A stretch of 64,000 nucleotides of DNA, taken from the NCBI GenBank assembly GCA_032718475.1, contig JAUCBJ010007690.1, positions 1 to 64,000 on the forward strand. The letters are read 5' to 3'. A program made the position numbers and the translations under genes. This stretch comes from Nemertoderma westbladi (lineage: Eukaryota; Xenacoelomorpha; Nemertodermatida; Nemertodermatidae). Shown piece by piece: positions 27,825-43,900 of this stretch. The notes below the pieces were generated by a model. That model saw only the letters and a list, made by a program, of their open reading frames with translations, was not told where the DNA came from and made no database searches. How positions within the stretch are numbered: the first letter of the stretch is position 1; each line of letters begins with the position of its first letter.

Positions 27825-27991
27825 ATCCAAGTTTTAGACTTGTGTTTGGTGGAGGGATGTAAAAAATTCTTACTAAATTTAATTTTGGTGGTGGTGGAAA
27901 TTAAAATTAAAAATTGTATTTGACTTTTTATTAATTATAATTATTGCTATAATTAAATTATTGGTATTAATAAATTTCACTTAGAATAATA
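27267..27991 (+). mobile_element. 5'-truncated non-LTR-type retroelement 3' end
   Basis: A 725-bp insertion, visibly GC-rich over its coding part and AT-rich in its last 160 bp, unlike the satellite around it. It has an open 5' end, an intact C-terminal coding end, a short 3' UTR and a 16-bp target duplication, the expected product of target-primed reverse transcription with 5' truncation. The 3' end is AT-rich (ending near AGAATAATA) rather than a clean poly-A tail. Confidence 0.75.
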
Positions 27992-28007
27992 ATTCATTGT
28001 AACATTG
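27992..28007. other. 16-bp target-site duplication, right copy
   Basis: ATTCATTGTAACATTG, identical to 27251-27266 and followed by CATAATAATTAATTC, the normal next bases of a 39-bp satellite unit. Confidence 0.75.
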
Positions 28008-31000
28008 CATAATAATTAATTCAGGTATTGATTCATTTATTATATTGAAAAATTATTACAGGTATTGATTCCTTGTAACAATGCATAATAATTAATTCAG
28101 GTATTGATTCATTGTAACAATGCATAATAATTAATTCAGGTATTGATTCATTGTAACAATGCATAATCAATTAATTCAGGTATTGATTCATTGTAACATT
28201 GCATAATAATTAATTCAGGCAATAATTCAATTATAACATTGAAAAATTAATTCTGGTTTTGATTCATTGTAACATTGCATAATAATTAATTCAGGTATTG
28301 ATTCATTTATAACATTGAAAAATTAATTCTGGTATTGATTCATTGTAACATTGCATAATAATTAATTCAGGTATTGATTCATTTATTATATTGAAAAATT
28401 ATTACAGGTATTGATTCCTTGTAACAATGCATAATAATTAATTCAGGTATTGATTCATTTATAACATTGAAAAATTAATTCAGGTATTGATTCCTTGTCA
28501 TTGCATAATTAATTCTGGTAATTATTCATTGTAACATTGTATAATAATTAATTCAGGCATTGATTCATTTATAACATTGAAAAATTAATTCTGGTATTGA
28601 TTCATTGTAACATTGCATAATAATTAATTCAGGTATTGTTTCATATATAAGATTGAAAAATTAATTCAGATATTGATTCATTGTAACATTGCATAATAAT
28701 TAATTCAGGTGTTTATTCATTATAACATTGCATAATTAATTCAGGTATTGATTCATTATAACATTGCATAATTAATTCAGGTATTGATTCATTGTAACAT
28801 TGCATAATTAATTCTGGTATTGATTCATTATAACATTGCATATGCATAATTAATTCAGGTATTGATTCATTATAACATTGCATATGCATAATTAATTCAG
28901 GTATTAATTCATTGTAACATTGCATAATTAATTCAGGTATTGATTCATTGTAACATTGCATAATTAATTCTGGTATTGATTCATTGTAACATTGTATAAT
29001 AATTAATTCAGGTATTGATTCATTTATAACATTGAAAAATTAATTCTGGTATTGATTCATTGTAACATTGCATAATTAATTCTGGTATTGATTCATTATA
29101 ACATTGCATAATTAATTCTGGTATTGATTCATTGTAACATTGCATAATTAATTCAGGTATTGATTCATTATAACATTGCATAATTAATTCAGGTATTGAT
29201 TCATTGTAACATTGCATAATTAATTCAGGTATTGATTCATTGTAACATTGCATAATTAATTCAGGTATTGATTCATTGTAACATTGCATAATTAATTCTG
29301 GTATTGATTCATTGTAACATTGTATAATAATTAATTCAGGTATTGATTCATTTATAACATTGAAAAATTAATTCTGGTATTGATTCATTGTAACATTGCA
29401 TAATTAATTCAGGTATTGATTCATTGTAACATTGCATAATTAATTCAGGTATTGATTCATTGTAACATTGCATAATTAATTCTGGTATTGATTCATTGTA
29501 ACATTGTATAATAATTAATTCAGGTATTGATTCATTTATAACATTGAAAAATTAATTCTGGTATTGATTCATTGTAACATTGTATAATAATTAATTCAGG
29601 TATTGATTCATTGTAACATTGCATAATTAATTCAGGTATTGATTTATTGTAACATTGCATAATTAATTCTGGTATTGATTCATTGTAACATTGTATAATA
29701 ATTAATTCAGGTATTGATTCATTTATAACATTGAAAAATTAATTCTGGTATTGATTCATTTATAACATTGAAAAATTAATTCTGGTATTGATTCATTGTA
29801 ACATTGCATAATTAATTCTGGTATTGATTCATTATAACATTGCATAATTAATTCTGGTATTGATTCATTGTAACATTGTATAATAATTAATTCTGGTATT
29901 GATTCATTGTAACATTGTATAATAATTAATTCTGGTATTGATTCATTATAACATTGCATAATTAATTCTGGTATTGACTCATTGTAACATTGTATAATAA
30001 TTAATTCAGGTATTGATTCATTATAACATTGCATATGCATAATTAATTCAGGTATTGATTCATTTATAACATTGAAAAATTAATTCTGGTATTGATTCAT
30101 TTATAACATTGAAAAATTAATTCTGGTATTGATTCATTGTAACATTGCATAATTAATTCAGGTATTGATTTATTATAACATTGCATAATTAATTCAGGTA
30201 TTGATTCATTGTAACATTGCATAATTAATTCAGGTATTGATTCATTATAACATTGCATATGCATAATTAATTCAGGTATTGATTTATTATAACATTGCAT
30301 AATTAATTCAGGTCTTGATTCTTTATAACATTGCATAATTAATTCAGGTATTGATTCATTGTAACATTGCATAATTAATTCAGGTATTGATTCATTATAA
30401 CATTGCATATGCATAATTAATTCAGATATTGATTCATTATAACATTGCATAATTAATTCAGGTATTGATTCATTATAACATTGCATAATTAATTCAGGTA
30501 TTGATTCATTATAACATTGCATAATTAATTCAGGTATTGATTCATTGTAACATTGCATAATAATTAATTCTGGTATTGATTCATTATAACATTGAAAAAT
30601 TAATTCTGGTATTGATTCATTATAACATTGCATATGCATAATTAATTCAGGTATTGATTCATTATAACATTGCATAATTAATTCAGGTTTTGATTCATTA
30701 TAACATTGCATAATTAATTCCTGTATTGATTCATTGTAACATTGCATAATTAATTCTGGTATTGATTCATTATAACATTGCATATGCATAATTAATTCAG
30801 GTATTGATTCATTATAACATTGCATAATAATTAATTCAGGCATTGATTCAATATGACATTGTATAATTAATTCTGGTATTGATTCATTATAACATTGCAT
30901 AATTAATTCTGGTATTGATTCATTGTAACATTGTATAATAATTAATTCAGGTATTGATTCATTATAACATTGCATATGCATAATTAATTCAGGTATTGAT

Positions 31001-32899
31001 TCATTTATAACATTGAAAAATTAATTCTGGTATTGATTCATTTATAACATTGAAAAATTAATTCTGGTATTGATTCATTGTAACATTGCATAATTAATTC
31101 AGGTATTGATTCATTATAACATTGCATGATTAATTCAGGTATTGATTCATTGTAACATTGCATAATTAATTCAGGTATTGATTCATTATAACATTGCATA
31201 TGCATAATTAATTCAGGTATTGATTCATTATAACATTGCATAATTAATTCAGGTATTGATTCTTTATAACATTGCATAATTAATTCAGGTATTGATTCAT
31301 TGTAACATTGCATAATTAATTCAGGTATTGATTCATTATAACATTGCATATGCATAATTAATTCAGATATTGATTCTTTATAACATTGCATAATTAATTC
31401 AGGTATTGATTCATTGTAACATTGCATAATTAATTCAGGTATTGATTCTTTATAACATTGCATAATTAATTCAGGTATTGATTCATTGTAACATTGCATA
31501 ATTAATTCAGGTATTGATTCATTATAACATTGCATATGCATAATTAATTCAGGTATTGATTCATTGTAACATTGCATAATTAATTCAGGTATTGATTCTT
31601 TATAACATTGCATAATTAATTCAGGTATTGATTCATTGTAACATTGCATAATTAATTCAGGTATTGATTCATTATAACATTGCATATGCATAATTAATTC
31701 AGGTATTGATTCATTATAACATTGCATAATTAATTCAGGTATTGATTCATTGTAACATTGCATAATAATTAATTCTGGTATTTATTCATTATAACATTGA
31801 AAAATTAATTCTGGTATTGATTCATTATAACATTGCATATGCATAATTAATTCAGGTATTGATTCATTATAACATTGCATAATTAATTCAGGTTTTGATT
31901 CATTATAACATTGCATAATTAATTCCTGTATTGATTCATTGTAACATTGCATAATTAATTCTGGTATTGATTCATTATAACATTGCATATGCATAATTAA
32001 TTCAGGTATTGATTCATTATAACATTGCATAATAATTAATTCAGGCATTGATTCAATATGACATTGTATAATTAATTCAGGTATTGATTCATTGTAACAT
32101 TGCATTATTAATTCTGGTATTGATTCATTATAACATTGCATATGCATAATTAATTCAGGTATTGATTCATTGTAACATTGCATAATTAATTCTGGTATTG
32201 ATTCATTATAACATTGCATATGCATAATTAATTCAGGTATTTATTCATTTTAACATTGCATAATAATTAATTCAGGCATTGATTCATTATAACATTGCAT
32301 AATTAATTCAGGTATTGATTCATTATAACATTGCATAATTAATTCAGGTATTGATTCATTGTAACATTGCATAATAATTAATTCTGGTATTGATTCATTA
32401 TAACATTGAAAAATTAATTCAGGTATTGATTCATTTATAACATTGCATATGCATAATTAATTCAGGTATTGATTCATTATAACATTGCATAATTAATTCA
32501 GGTATTGATTCATTATAACATTGCATAATTAATTCAGGTATTGATTCATTGTAACATTGCATAATAATTAATTCTGGTATTGATTCATTATAACATTGCA
32601 TAATTAATTCAGGTATTGATTCATTATAACATTGCATAATAATTAATTCTGGTATTGATTCATTATAACATTGAAAAATTAATTCAGGTATTGATTCATT
32701 ATAACATTGCATAATTAATTCAGGTATTGATTCATTATAACATTGCATAATTAATTCAGGTTTTGATTCATTATAACATTGCATAATTAATTCCTGTATT
32801 GATTCATTGTAACATTGCATAATTAATTCTGGTATTGATTCATTATAACATTGCATATGCATAATTAATTCAGGTATTGATTCATTATAACATTGCATA

Positions 32900-35800
32900 A
32901 TAATTAATTCAGGCATTGATTCAATATGACATTGTATAATTAATTCAGGTATTGATTCATTGTAACATTGCATTATTAATTCTGGTATTGATTCATTATA
33001 ACATTGCATATGCATAATTAATTCAGGTATTGATTCATTGTAACATTGCATAATTAATTCAGGTATTGATTCATTATAACATTGCATAATTAATTCAGGT
33101 ATTGATTCATTGTAACATTGCATAATAATTAATTCTGGTATTGATTCATTATAACATTGAAAAATTAATTCAGGTATTGATTCATTATAACATTGCATAT
33201 GCATAATTAATTCAGGTATTGATTCATTATAACATTGCATAATTAATTCAGGTTTTGATTCATTATAACATTGCATAATTAATTCAGGTATTGATTCATT
33301 GTAACATTGCATAATAATTAATTCTGGTATTGATTCATTATAACATTGAAAAATTAATTCAGGTATTGATTCATTATAACATTGCATATGCATAATTAAT
33401 TCAGGTATTGATTCATTATAACATTGCATAATTAATTCAGGTTTTGATTCATTATAACATTGCATAATTAATTCCTGTATTGATTCATTGTAACATTGCA
33501 TAATTAATTATGGTATTGATTCATTATAACATTGCATATGCATAATTAATTCAGGTATTGATTCATTATAACATTGCATAATAATTAATTCAGGCATTGA
33601 TTCAATATGACATTGTATAATTAATTCAGGTATTGATTCATTGTAACATTGCATTATTAATTCTGGTATTGATTCATTATAACATTGCATATGCATAATT
33701 AATTCAGGTATTGATTCATTGTAACATTGCATAATTAATTCTGGTATTGATTCATTATAACATTGCATATGCATAATTAATTCAGGTATTGATTCATTAT
33801 AACATTGCATAATAATTAATTCAGGCATTGATTCAATATAACATTGCATAATTAATTCAGGTATTGATTCATTGTAACATTGCATAATTAATTCTGGTAT
33901 TGTTTCATTATAACATTGCATAATTAATTCAGGTATTGAGTCATTGTAACATTGCATAATTAATTCAGGTATTGATTCATTATAACATTGCATAATTAAT
34001 TCAGGTATTGATTCATTGTAACATTGCATAATTAATTCAGGTATTGATTCATTGTAACATTGCATAATTAATTCAGGTATTGATTCATTGTAACATTGCA
34101 TAATTAATTCTGGTATTGATTCATTATAACATTGCATATGCATAATTAATTCAGGTATTGATTCATTATAACATTGCATAATAATTAATTCAGGCATTGA
34201 TTCAATATAACATTGTATAATTAATTCAGGTATTGATTCATTGTAACATTGCATTATTAATTCTGGTATTGATTCATTATAACATTGCATATGCATAATT
34301 AATTCAGGTATTGATTCATTGTAACATTGCATAATTAATTCCTGTATTGATTCATTGTAACATTGCATTATTAATTCTGGTATTGACTCATTGTAACATT
34401 GTATAATAATTAATTCAGGTATTGATTCATTATAACATTGCATATGCATAATTAATTCAGGTATTGATTCATTGTAACATTGCATAATTAATTCCTGTAT
34501 TGATTCATTGTAACATTGCATTATTAATTCTGGTATTGACTCATTGTAACATTGTATAATAATTAATTCAGGTATTGATTCATTATAACATTGCATATGC
34601 ATAATTAATTCAGGTATTGATTCATTATAACATTGCATAATAATTAATTCAGGCATTGATTCAATATAACATTGCATAATTAATTCAGGTATTGATTCAT
34701 TGTAACATTGCATAATTAATTCTGGTATTGATTCATTGTAACATTGTATAATAATTAATTCAGGTATTGTTTCATAATAAGATTGAAAAATTAATTCAGA
34801 TATTGATTCAATGTAACATTGTATAATAATTAATTCAGGTATTGATTCATTTATTATATTGAAAAATTATTACAGGTATTGATTCCTTGTAACAATGCAT
34901 AATAATTAATTCAGGTATTGATTCATTGTAACATTGCATAATTAATTCTGGTATTGATTCATTGTAACATTGTATAATAATTAATTCAGGTATTGTTTCA
35001 TAATAAGATTGAAAAATTAATACAGATATTGATTCATTGTAACAATGCATAATAATTAATTCAGGTATTGATTCATTGTAACATTGCATAATAATTAATT
35101 CAGGTGTTTATTCATTATGACATTGCATAATTAATTCAGGTATTGATTCATTATAACATTGCATATGCATAATTAATTCAGGTATTGATTCATTGTAACA
35201 TTGCATAATTAATTCTGGTATTGATTCATTATAACATTGCATATGCATAATTAATTCAGGTATTGATTCATTATAACATTGCATAATAATTAATTCAGGC
35301 ATTGATTCAATATAACATTGCATAATTAATTCAGGTATTGATTCATTGTAACATTGCATAATTAATTCTGGTATTGATTCATTGTAACATTGTATAATAA
35401 TTAATTCAGGTATTGTTTCATAATAAGATTGAAAAATTAATTCAGATATTGATTCATTGTAACAATGCATAATAATTAATTCAGGTATTGATTCATTGTA
35501 ACATTGCATAATAATTAATTCAGGTGTTTATTCATTATAACATTGCATAATTAATTCAGGTATTGATTCATTATAACATTGCATATGCATAATTAATTCA
35601 GGTATTGATTCATTATAACATTGCATAGTTAATTCAGGTATTGATTCATTGTAACATTGCATAATTAATTCTGGTATTGATTCATTATAACATTGCATAT
35701 GCATAATTAATTCAGGTATTGATTCATTATAACATTGCATTTTAATTAATTCAGGCATTGATTCAATATAACATTGCATAATTAATTCAGGTATTGATTC

Positions 35801-36490
35801 ATTGTAACATTGCATAATTAATTCTGGTATTGATTCATTGTAACATTGTATAATAATTAATTCAGGTATTGTTTCATAATAAGATTGAAAAATTAATTCA
35901 GATATTGATTCATTGTAACAATGCATAATAATTAATTCAGGTATTGATTCATTGTAACATTGCATAATAATTAATTCAGGTGTTTATTCATTATAACATT
36001 GCATAATTAATTCAGGTATTGATTCATTATAAAATTGCATATGCATAATTAATTCAGGTATTGATTCATTATAACATTGCATATGCATAATTAATTCAGG
36101 TATTGATTCATTATAACATTGCATAATTAATTCAGGTATTGATTCATTGTAACATTGCATAATTAATTCAGGCATTGATTCATTATAACATTGCATATGC
36201 ATAATTAATTCAGGTATTGATTCATTATAACATTGCATAATTAATTCAGGTATTGATTCATTATAACATTGCATAATTAATTCAGGTATTGATTCATTGT
36301 AACATTGCATAATTAATTCAGGTATTGATTCATTATAACATTGCATATGCATAATTAATTCAGGTATTGATTCATTATAACATTGCATAATTAATTCAGG
36401 TATTGATTCATTATAACATTGCATAATTAATTCTGGTATTGATTCATTGTAACATTGCATAATTAATTCAGGTATTGATTCATTATAACA
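32900..36490. repeat. Block duplicated about 13.9 kb to the right (copy 1)
   Basis: Rare-variant markers recur downstream: AGGCATTGATTCAATATGAC at 32911 and 46863, TTCAATATGA at 33601 and 47553, TGTTTCATTATAAC with GAGTCATTG at 33901 and 47853 (offset 13,952), then TTATTATATTG at 34851 and 48689 and frame starts 35108, 35528, 35984 against 48946, 49366, 49822 (offset 13,838). The offsets differ by 114 bp, one trimer. Copy 2 lies at about 46.85-50.33 kb. Confidence 0.85.
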
Positions 36491-36649
36491 TTGCATATGC
36501 ATAATTAATTCAGGTATTGATTCATTATAACATTGCATAATTAATTCAGGTATTGATTCATTATAACATTGCATAATTAATTCAGGTATTGATTCATTGT
36601 AACATTGCATAATTAATTCTGGTATTGATTCATTGTAACATTGTATAAT

Positions 36650-37945
36650 AATTAATTCAGGTATTGTTTCATAATAAGATTGAAAAATTAATTCAGATAT
36701 TGATTCATTGTAACAATGCATAATAATTAATTCAGGTATTGATTCATTGTAACATTGCATAATAATTAATTCAGGTATTGTTTCATAATAAGATTGAAAA
36801 ATTAATTCAGATATTGATTCATTGTAACAATGCATAATAATTAATTCAGGTATTGATTCATTGTAACATTGCATAATAATTAATTCAGGTGTTTATTCAT
36901 TATAACATTGCATAATTAATTCAGGTATTGATTCATTATAACATTGCATATGCATAATTAATTCAGGTATTGATTCATTATAACATTGCATAGTTAATTC
37001 AGGTATTGATTCATTGTAACATTGCATAATTAATTCTGGTATTGATTCATTATAACATTGCATATGCATAATTAATTCAGGTATTGATTCATTATAACAT
37101 TGCATAATAATTAATTCAGGCATTGATTCAATATAACATTGCATAATTAATTCAGGTATTGATTCATTGTAACATTGCATAATTAATTCTGGTATTGATT
37201 CATTGTAACATTGTATAATAATTAATTCAGGTATTGTTTCATAATAAGATTGAAAAATTAATTCAGATATTGATTCATTGTAACAATGCATAATAATTAA
37301 TTCAGGTATTGATTCATTGTAACATTGCATAATAATTAATTCAGGTGTTTATTCATTATAACATTGCATAATTAATTCAGGTATTGATTCATTATAACAT
37401 TGCATATGCATAATTAATTCAGGTATTGATTCATTATAACATTGCATATGCATAATTAATTCAGGTATTGATTCATTATAACATTGCATAATTAATTCAG
37501 GTATTGATTCATTGTAACATTGCATAATTAATTCAGGCATTGATTCATTATAACATTGCATATGCATAATTAATTCAGGTATTGATTCATTGTAACATTG
37601 CATAATTAATTCAGGTATTGATTCATTGTAACATTGCATAATTAATTCAGGCATTGATTCATTATAACATTGCATATGCATAATTAATTCAGGTATTGAT
37701 TCATTATAACATTGCATAATTAATTCAGGTATTGATTCATTATAACATTGCATAATTAATTCAGGTATTGATTCATTGTAACATTGCATATGCATAATTA
37801 ATTCAGGTATTGATTCATTATAACATTGCATAATTAATTCAGGTATTGATTCATTATAACATTGCATAATTAATTCAGGTATTGATTCATTGTAACATTG
37901 CATATGCATAATTAATTCAGGTATTGATTCATTATAACATTGCAT
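36650..37945. repeat. Block repeated at 4,147-bp offset (copy 1)
   Basis: GTATTGTTTCATAATAAG at 36661 recurs at 40808, and frame starts 36893 and 37349 recur at 41040 and 41496, all at 4,147 bp. Just right of this the offset drops to 4,033 (37970 against 42003), again a 114-bp difference, because copy 1 carries one more trimer. Confidence 0.85.
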
Positions 37946-40900
37946 AATTAATTCAGGTATTGATTCATTTTAACATTGCATAATAATTAATTCAGGTATT
38001 GATTCATTATAACATTGCATAATTAATTCAGGTATTGATTCATTATAACATTGCATAATTAATTCAGGTATTGATTCATTGTAACATTGCATAATTAATT
38101 CAGGTATTGATTCATTATAACATTGCATATGCATAATTAATTCAGGTATTGATTCATTATAACATTGCATAATTAATTCAGGTATTGATTCATTATAACA
38201 TTGCATAATTAATTCTGGTATTGATTCATTGTAACATTGCATAATTAATTCCGGTATTGATTCATTATAACATTGCATATGCATAATTAATTCAGGTATT
38301 GATTCATTATAACATTGCATAATTAATTCAGGTATTGATTCATTATACCATTGCATAATTAATTCAGGTATTGATTCATTATAACATTGCATATGCATAA
38401 TTAATTCAGGTATTGATTCATTGTAACATTGCATAATTAATTCAGGTATTGATTCATTATAACATTGCATAATTAATTCTGGTATTGATTCATTGTAACA
38501 TTGCATAATTAATTCAGGTAATTATTCATTTATAACATTGCATAATTAATTCAGGTATTGATTCATTATAACATTGCATAATTAATTCAGGTATTGATTC
38601 ATTATAACATTGCATAATTAATTCTGGTATTGATTCATTGTAACATTGCATAATTAATTCAGGTATTGATTCATTATAACATTGCATAATTAATTCTGGT
38701 ATTGATTCATTGTAACATTGCATAATTAATTCAGGTATTGATTCATTATAACATTGCATATGCATAATTAATTCAGGTATTGATTCATTATAACATTGCA
38801 TAATTAATTCAGGTATTGATTCATTATAACATTGCATAATTAATTCAGGTATTGATTCATTATAACATTGCATATGCATAATTAATTCAGGTATTGATTC
38901 ATTATAACATTGCATAATTAATTCAGGTATTGATTCATTATAACATTGCATAATTAATTCTGGTATTGATTCATTGTAACATTGCATAATTAATTCAGGT
39001 ATTGATTCATTATAACATTGCATAATTAATTCAGGTATTGATTCATTATAACATTGCATATGCATAATTAATTCAGGTATTGATTCATTATAACATTGCA
39101 TAACTAATTCAGGTATTGATTCATTATAACATTGCATATGCATAATTAATTCAGGTATTGATTCATTATAACATTGCATAATTAATTCTGGTATTGATTC
39201 ATTGTAACATTGCATAATTAATTCAGGTATTGATTCATTATAACATTGCATAATTAATTCAGGTATTGATTCATTATAACATTGCATATGCATAATTAAT
39301 TCAGGTATTGATTCATTATAACATTGCATAATTAATTCAGGTATTGATTCATTATAACATTGCATAATTAATTCAGGTATTGATTCATTATAACATTGCA
39401 TATGCATAATTAATTCAGGTATTGATTCATTATAACATTGCATAATTAATTCAGGTATTGATTCATTATAACATTGCATATGCATAATTAATTCAGGTAT
39501 TGATTCATTATAACATTGCATAATTAATTCAGGTATTGATTCATTGTAACATTGCATAATTAATTCAGGTATTGATTCATTATAACATTGCATAATTAAT
39601 TCAGGTATTGATTCAATATAACATTGCATAATTAATTCCGGTAATTATTCATTATAACATTGCATAATTAATTCAGGTATTGATTCATTATAACATTGCA
39701 TAATTAATTCTGGTATTGATTCATTGTAACATTGCATAATTAATTCAGGTATTGATTCATTGTAACATTGCATATGCATAATTAATTCAGGTATTGATTC
39801 ATTATAACATTGCATAATTAATTCAGGTATTGATTCATTGTAACATTGCATAATTAATTCAGGTATTGATTCATTATAACATTGCATATGCATAATTAAT
39901 TCAGGTATTGATTCATTATAACATTGCATAATTAATTCAGGTATTGATTCATTGTAACATTGCATAATTAATTCAGGTATTGATTCATTATAACATTGCA
40001 TATGCATAATTAATTCAGGTATTGATTCACTATAACATTGCATAATTAATTCAGGTATTGATTCATTGTAACATTGCATAATTAATTCAGGTATTGATTC
40101 ATTATAACATTGCATATGCATAATTAATTCAGGTATTGATTCATTATAACATTGCATAATTAATTCAGGTATTGATTCATTGTAACATTGCATAATTAAT
40201 TCAGGTATTGATTCATTATAACATTGCATATGCATAATTAATTCAGGTATTGATTCATTATAACATTGCATAATTAATTCAGGTATTGATTCATTGTAAC
40301 ATTGCATAATTAATTCAGGCATTGATTCATTATAACATTGCATATGCATAATTAATTCAGGTATTGATTCATTATAACATTGCATAATTAATTCAGGTAT
40401 TGATTCATTATAACATTGCATAATTAATTCAGGTATTGATTCATTGTAACATTGCATAATTAATTCAGGTATTGATTCATTATAACATTGCATATGCATA
40501 ATTAATTCAGGTATTGATTCATTATAACATTGCATAATTAATTCAGGTATTGATTCATTATAACATTGCATAATTAATTCTGGTATTGATTCATTGTAAC
40601 ATTGCATAATTAATTCAGGTATTGATTCATTATAACATTGCATATGCATAATTAATTCAGGTATTGATTCATTATAACATTGCATAATTAATTCAGGTAT
40701 TGATTCATTATAACATTGCATAATTAATTCAGGTATTGATTCATTGTAACATTGCATAATTAATTCTGGTATTGATTCATTGTAACATTGTATAATAATT
40801 AATTCAGGTATTGTTTCATAATAAGATTGAAAAATTAATTCAGATATTGATTCATTGTAACAATGCATAATAATTAATTCAGGTATTGATTCATTGTAAC

Positions 40901-43900
40901 ATTGCATAATAATTAATTCAGGTATTGTTTCATAATAAGATTGAAAAATTAATTCAGATATTGATTCATTGTAACAATGCATAATAATTAATTCAGGTAT
41001 TGATTCATTGTAACATTGCATAATAATTAATTCAGGTGTTTATTCATTATAACATTGCATAATTAATTCAGGTATTGATTCATTATAACATTGCATATGC
41101 ATAATTAATTCAGGTATTGATTCATTATAACATTGCATAGTTAATTCAGGTATTGATTCATTGTAACATTGCATAATTAATTCTGGTATTGATTCATTAT
41201 AACATTGCATATGCATAATTAATTCAGGTATTGATTCATTATAACATTGCATAATAATTAATTCAGGCATTGATTCAATATAACATTGCATAATTAATTC
41301 AGGTATTGATTCATTGTAACATTGCATAATTAATTCTGGTATTGATTCATTGTAACATTGTATAATAATTAATTCAGGTATTGTTTCATAATAAGATTGA
41401 AAAATTAATTCAGATATTGATTCATTGTAACAATGCATAATAATTAATTCAGGTATTGATTCATTGTAACATTGCATAATAATTAATTCAGGTGTTTATT
41501 CATTATAACATTGCATAATTAATTCAGGTATTGATTCATTATAACATTGCATATGCATAATTAATTCAGGTATTGATTCATTATAACATTGCATATGCAT
41601 AATTAATTCAGGTATTGATTCATTATAACATTGCATAATTAATTCAGGTATTGATTCATTGTAACATTGCATAATTAATTCAGGCATTGATTCATTATAA
41701 CATTGCATATGCATAATTAATTCAGGTATTGATTCATTATAACATTGCATAATTAATTCAGGTATTGATTCATTATAACATTGCATAATTAATTCAGGTA
41801 TTGATTCATTGTAACATTGCATATGCATAATTAATTCAGGTATTGATTCATTATAACATTGCATAATTAATTCAGGTATTGATTCATTATAACATTGCAT
41901 AATTAATTCAGGTATTGATTCATTGTAACATTGCATATGCATAATTAATTCAGGTATTGATTCATTATAACATTGCATAATTAATTCAGGTATTGATTCA
42001 TTTTAACATTGCATAATAATTAATTCAGGTATTGATTCATTATAACATTGCATAATTAATTCAGGTATTGATTCATTATAACATTGCATAATTAATTCAG
42101 GTATTGATTCATTGTAACATTGCATAATTAATTCAGGTATTGATTCATTATAACATTGCATATGCATAATTAATTCAGGTATTGATTCATTATAACATTG
42201 CATAATTAATTCAGGTATTGATTCATTATAACATTGCATAATTAATTCTGGTATTGATTCATTGTAACATTGCATAATTAATTCAGGTATTGATTCATTA
42301 TAACATTGCATATGCATAATTAATTCAGGTATTGATTCATTATAACATTGCATAATTAATTCAGGTATTGATTCATTATAACATTGCATAATTAATTCTG
42401 GTATTGATTCATTGTAACATTGCACAATTAATTCAGGTATTGATTCATTATAACATTGCATATGCATAATTAATTCAGGTATTGATTCATTATAACATTG
42501 CATAATTAATTCAGGTATTGATTCATTATAACATTGCATAATTAATTCAGGTATTGATTCATTATAACATTGCATATGCATAATTAATTCAGGTATTGAT
42601 TCATTATAACATTGCATAATTAATTCAGGTATTGATTCATTATAACATTGCATAATTAATTCTGGTATTGATTCATTGTAACATTGCATAATTAATTCAG
42701 GTATTGATTCATTATAACATTGCATAATTAATTCAGGTATTGATTCATTATAACATTGCATAATTAATTCAGGTATTGATTCATTATAACATTGCATAAT
42801 TAATTCAGGTATTGATTCATTATAACATTGCATAATTAATTCAGGTATTGATTCATTATAACATTGCATATGCATAATTAATTCAGGTATTGATTCATTA
42901 TAACATTGCATAATTAATTCAGGTATTGATTCATTATAACATTGCATATGCATAATTAATTCAGGTATTGATTCATTATAACATTGCATAATTAATTCTG
43001 GTATTGATTCATTGTAACATTGCATAATTAATTCAGGTATTGATTCATTATAACATTGCATAATTAATTCAGGTATTGATTCATTATAACATTGCATATG
43101 CATAATTAATTCAGGTATTGATTCATTATAACATTGCATAATTAATTCAGGTATTGATTCATTATAACATTGCATAATTAATTCAGGTATTGATTCATTA
43201 TAACATTGCATATGCATAATTAATTCAGGTATTGATTCATTATAACATTGCATAATTAATTCAGGTATTGATTCATTATAACATTGCATATGCATAATTA
43301 ATTCAGGTATTGATTCATTATAACATTGCATAATTAATTCAGGTATTGATTCATTGTAACATTGCATAATTAATTCAGGTATTGATTCATTATAACATTG
43401 CATATGCATAATTAATTCAGGTATTGATTCATTATAACATTGCATAATTAATTCAGGTATTGATTCAATATAACATTGCATAATTAATTCCGGTAATTAT
43501 TCATTATAACATTGCATAATTAATTCAGGTATTGATTCATTATAACATTGCATAATTAATTCTGGTATTGATTCATTGTAACATTGCATAATTAATTCAG
43601 GTATTGATTCATTATAACATTGCATATGCATAATTAATTCAGGTATTGATTCATTATAACATTGCATAATTAATTCAGGTATTGATTCATTGTAACATTG
43701 CATAATTAATTCAGGTATTGATTCATTATAACATTGCATATGCATAATTAATTCAGGTATTGATTCATTATAACATTGCATAATTAATTCAGGTATTGAT
43801 TCATTATAACATTGCATAATTAATTCAGGTATTGATTCATTATAACATTGCATAATTAATTCAGGTATTGATTCATTGTAACATTGCATAATAATTAATT

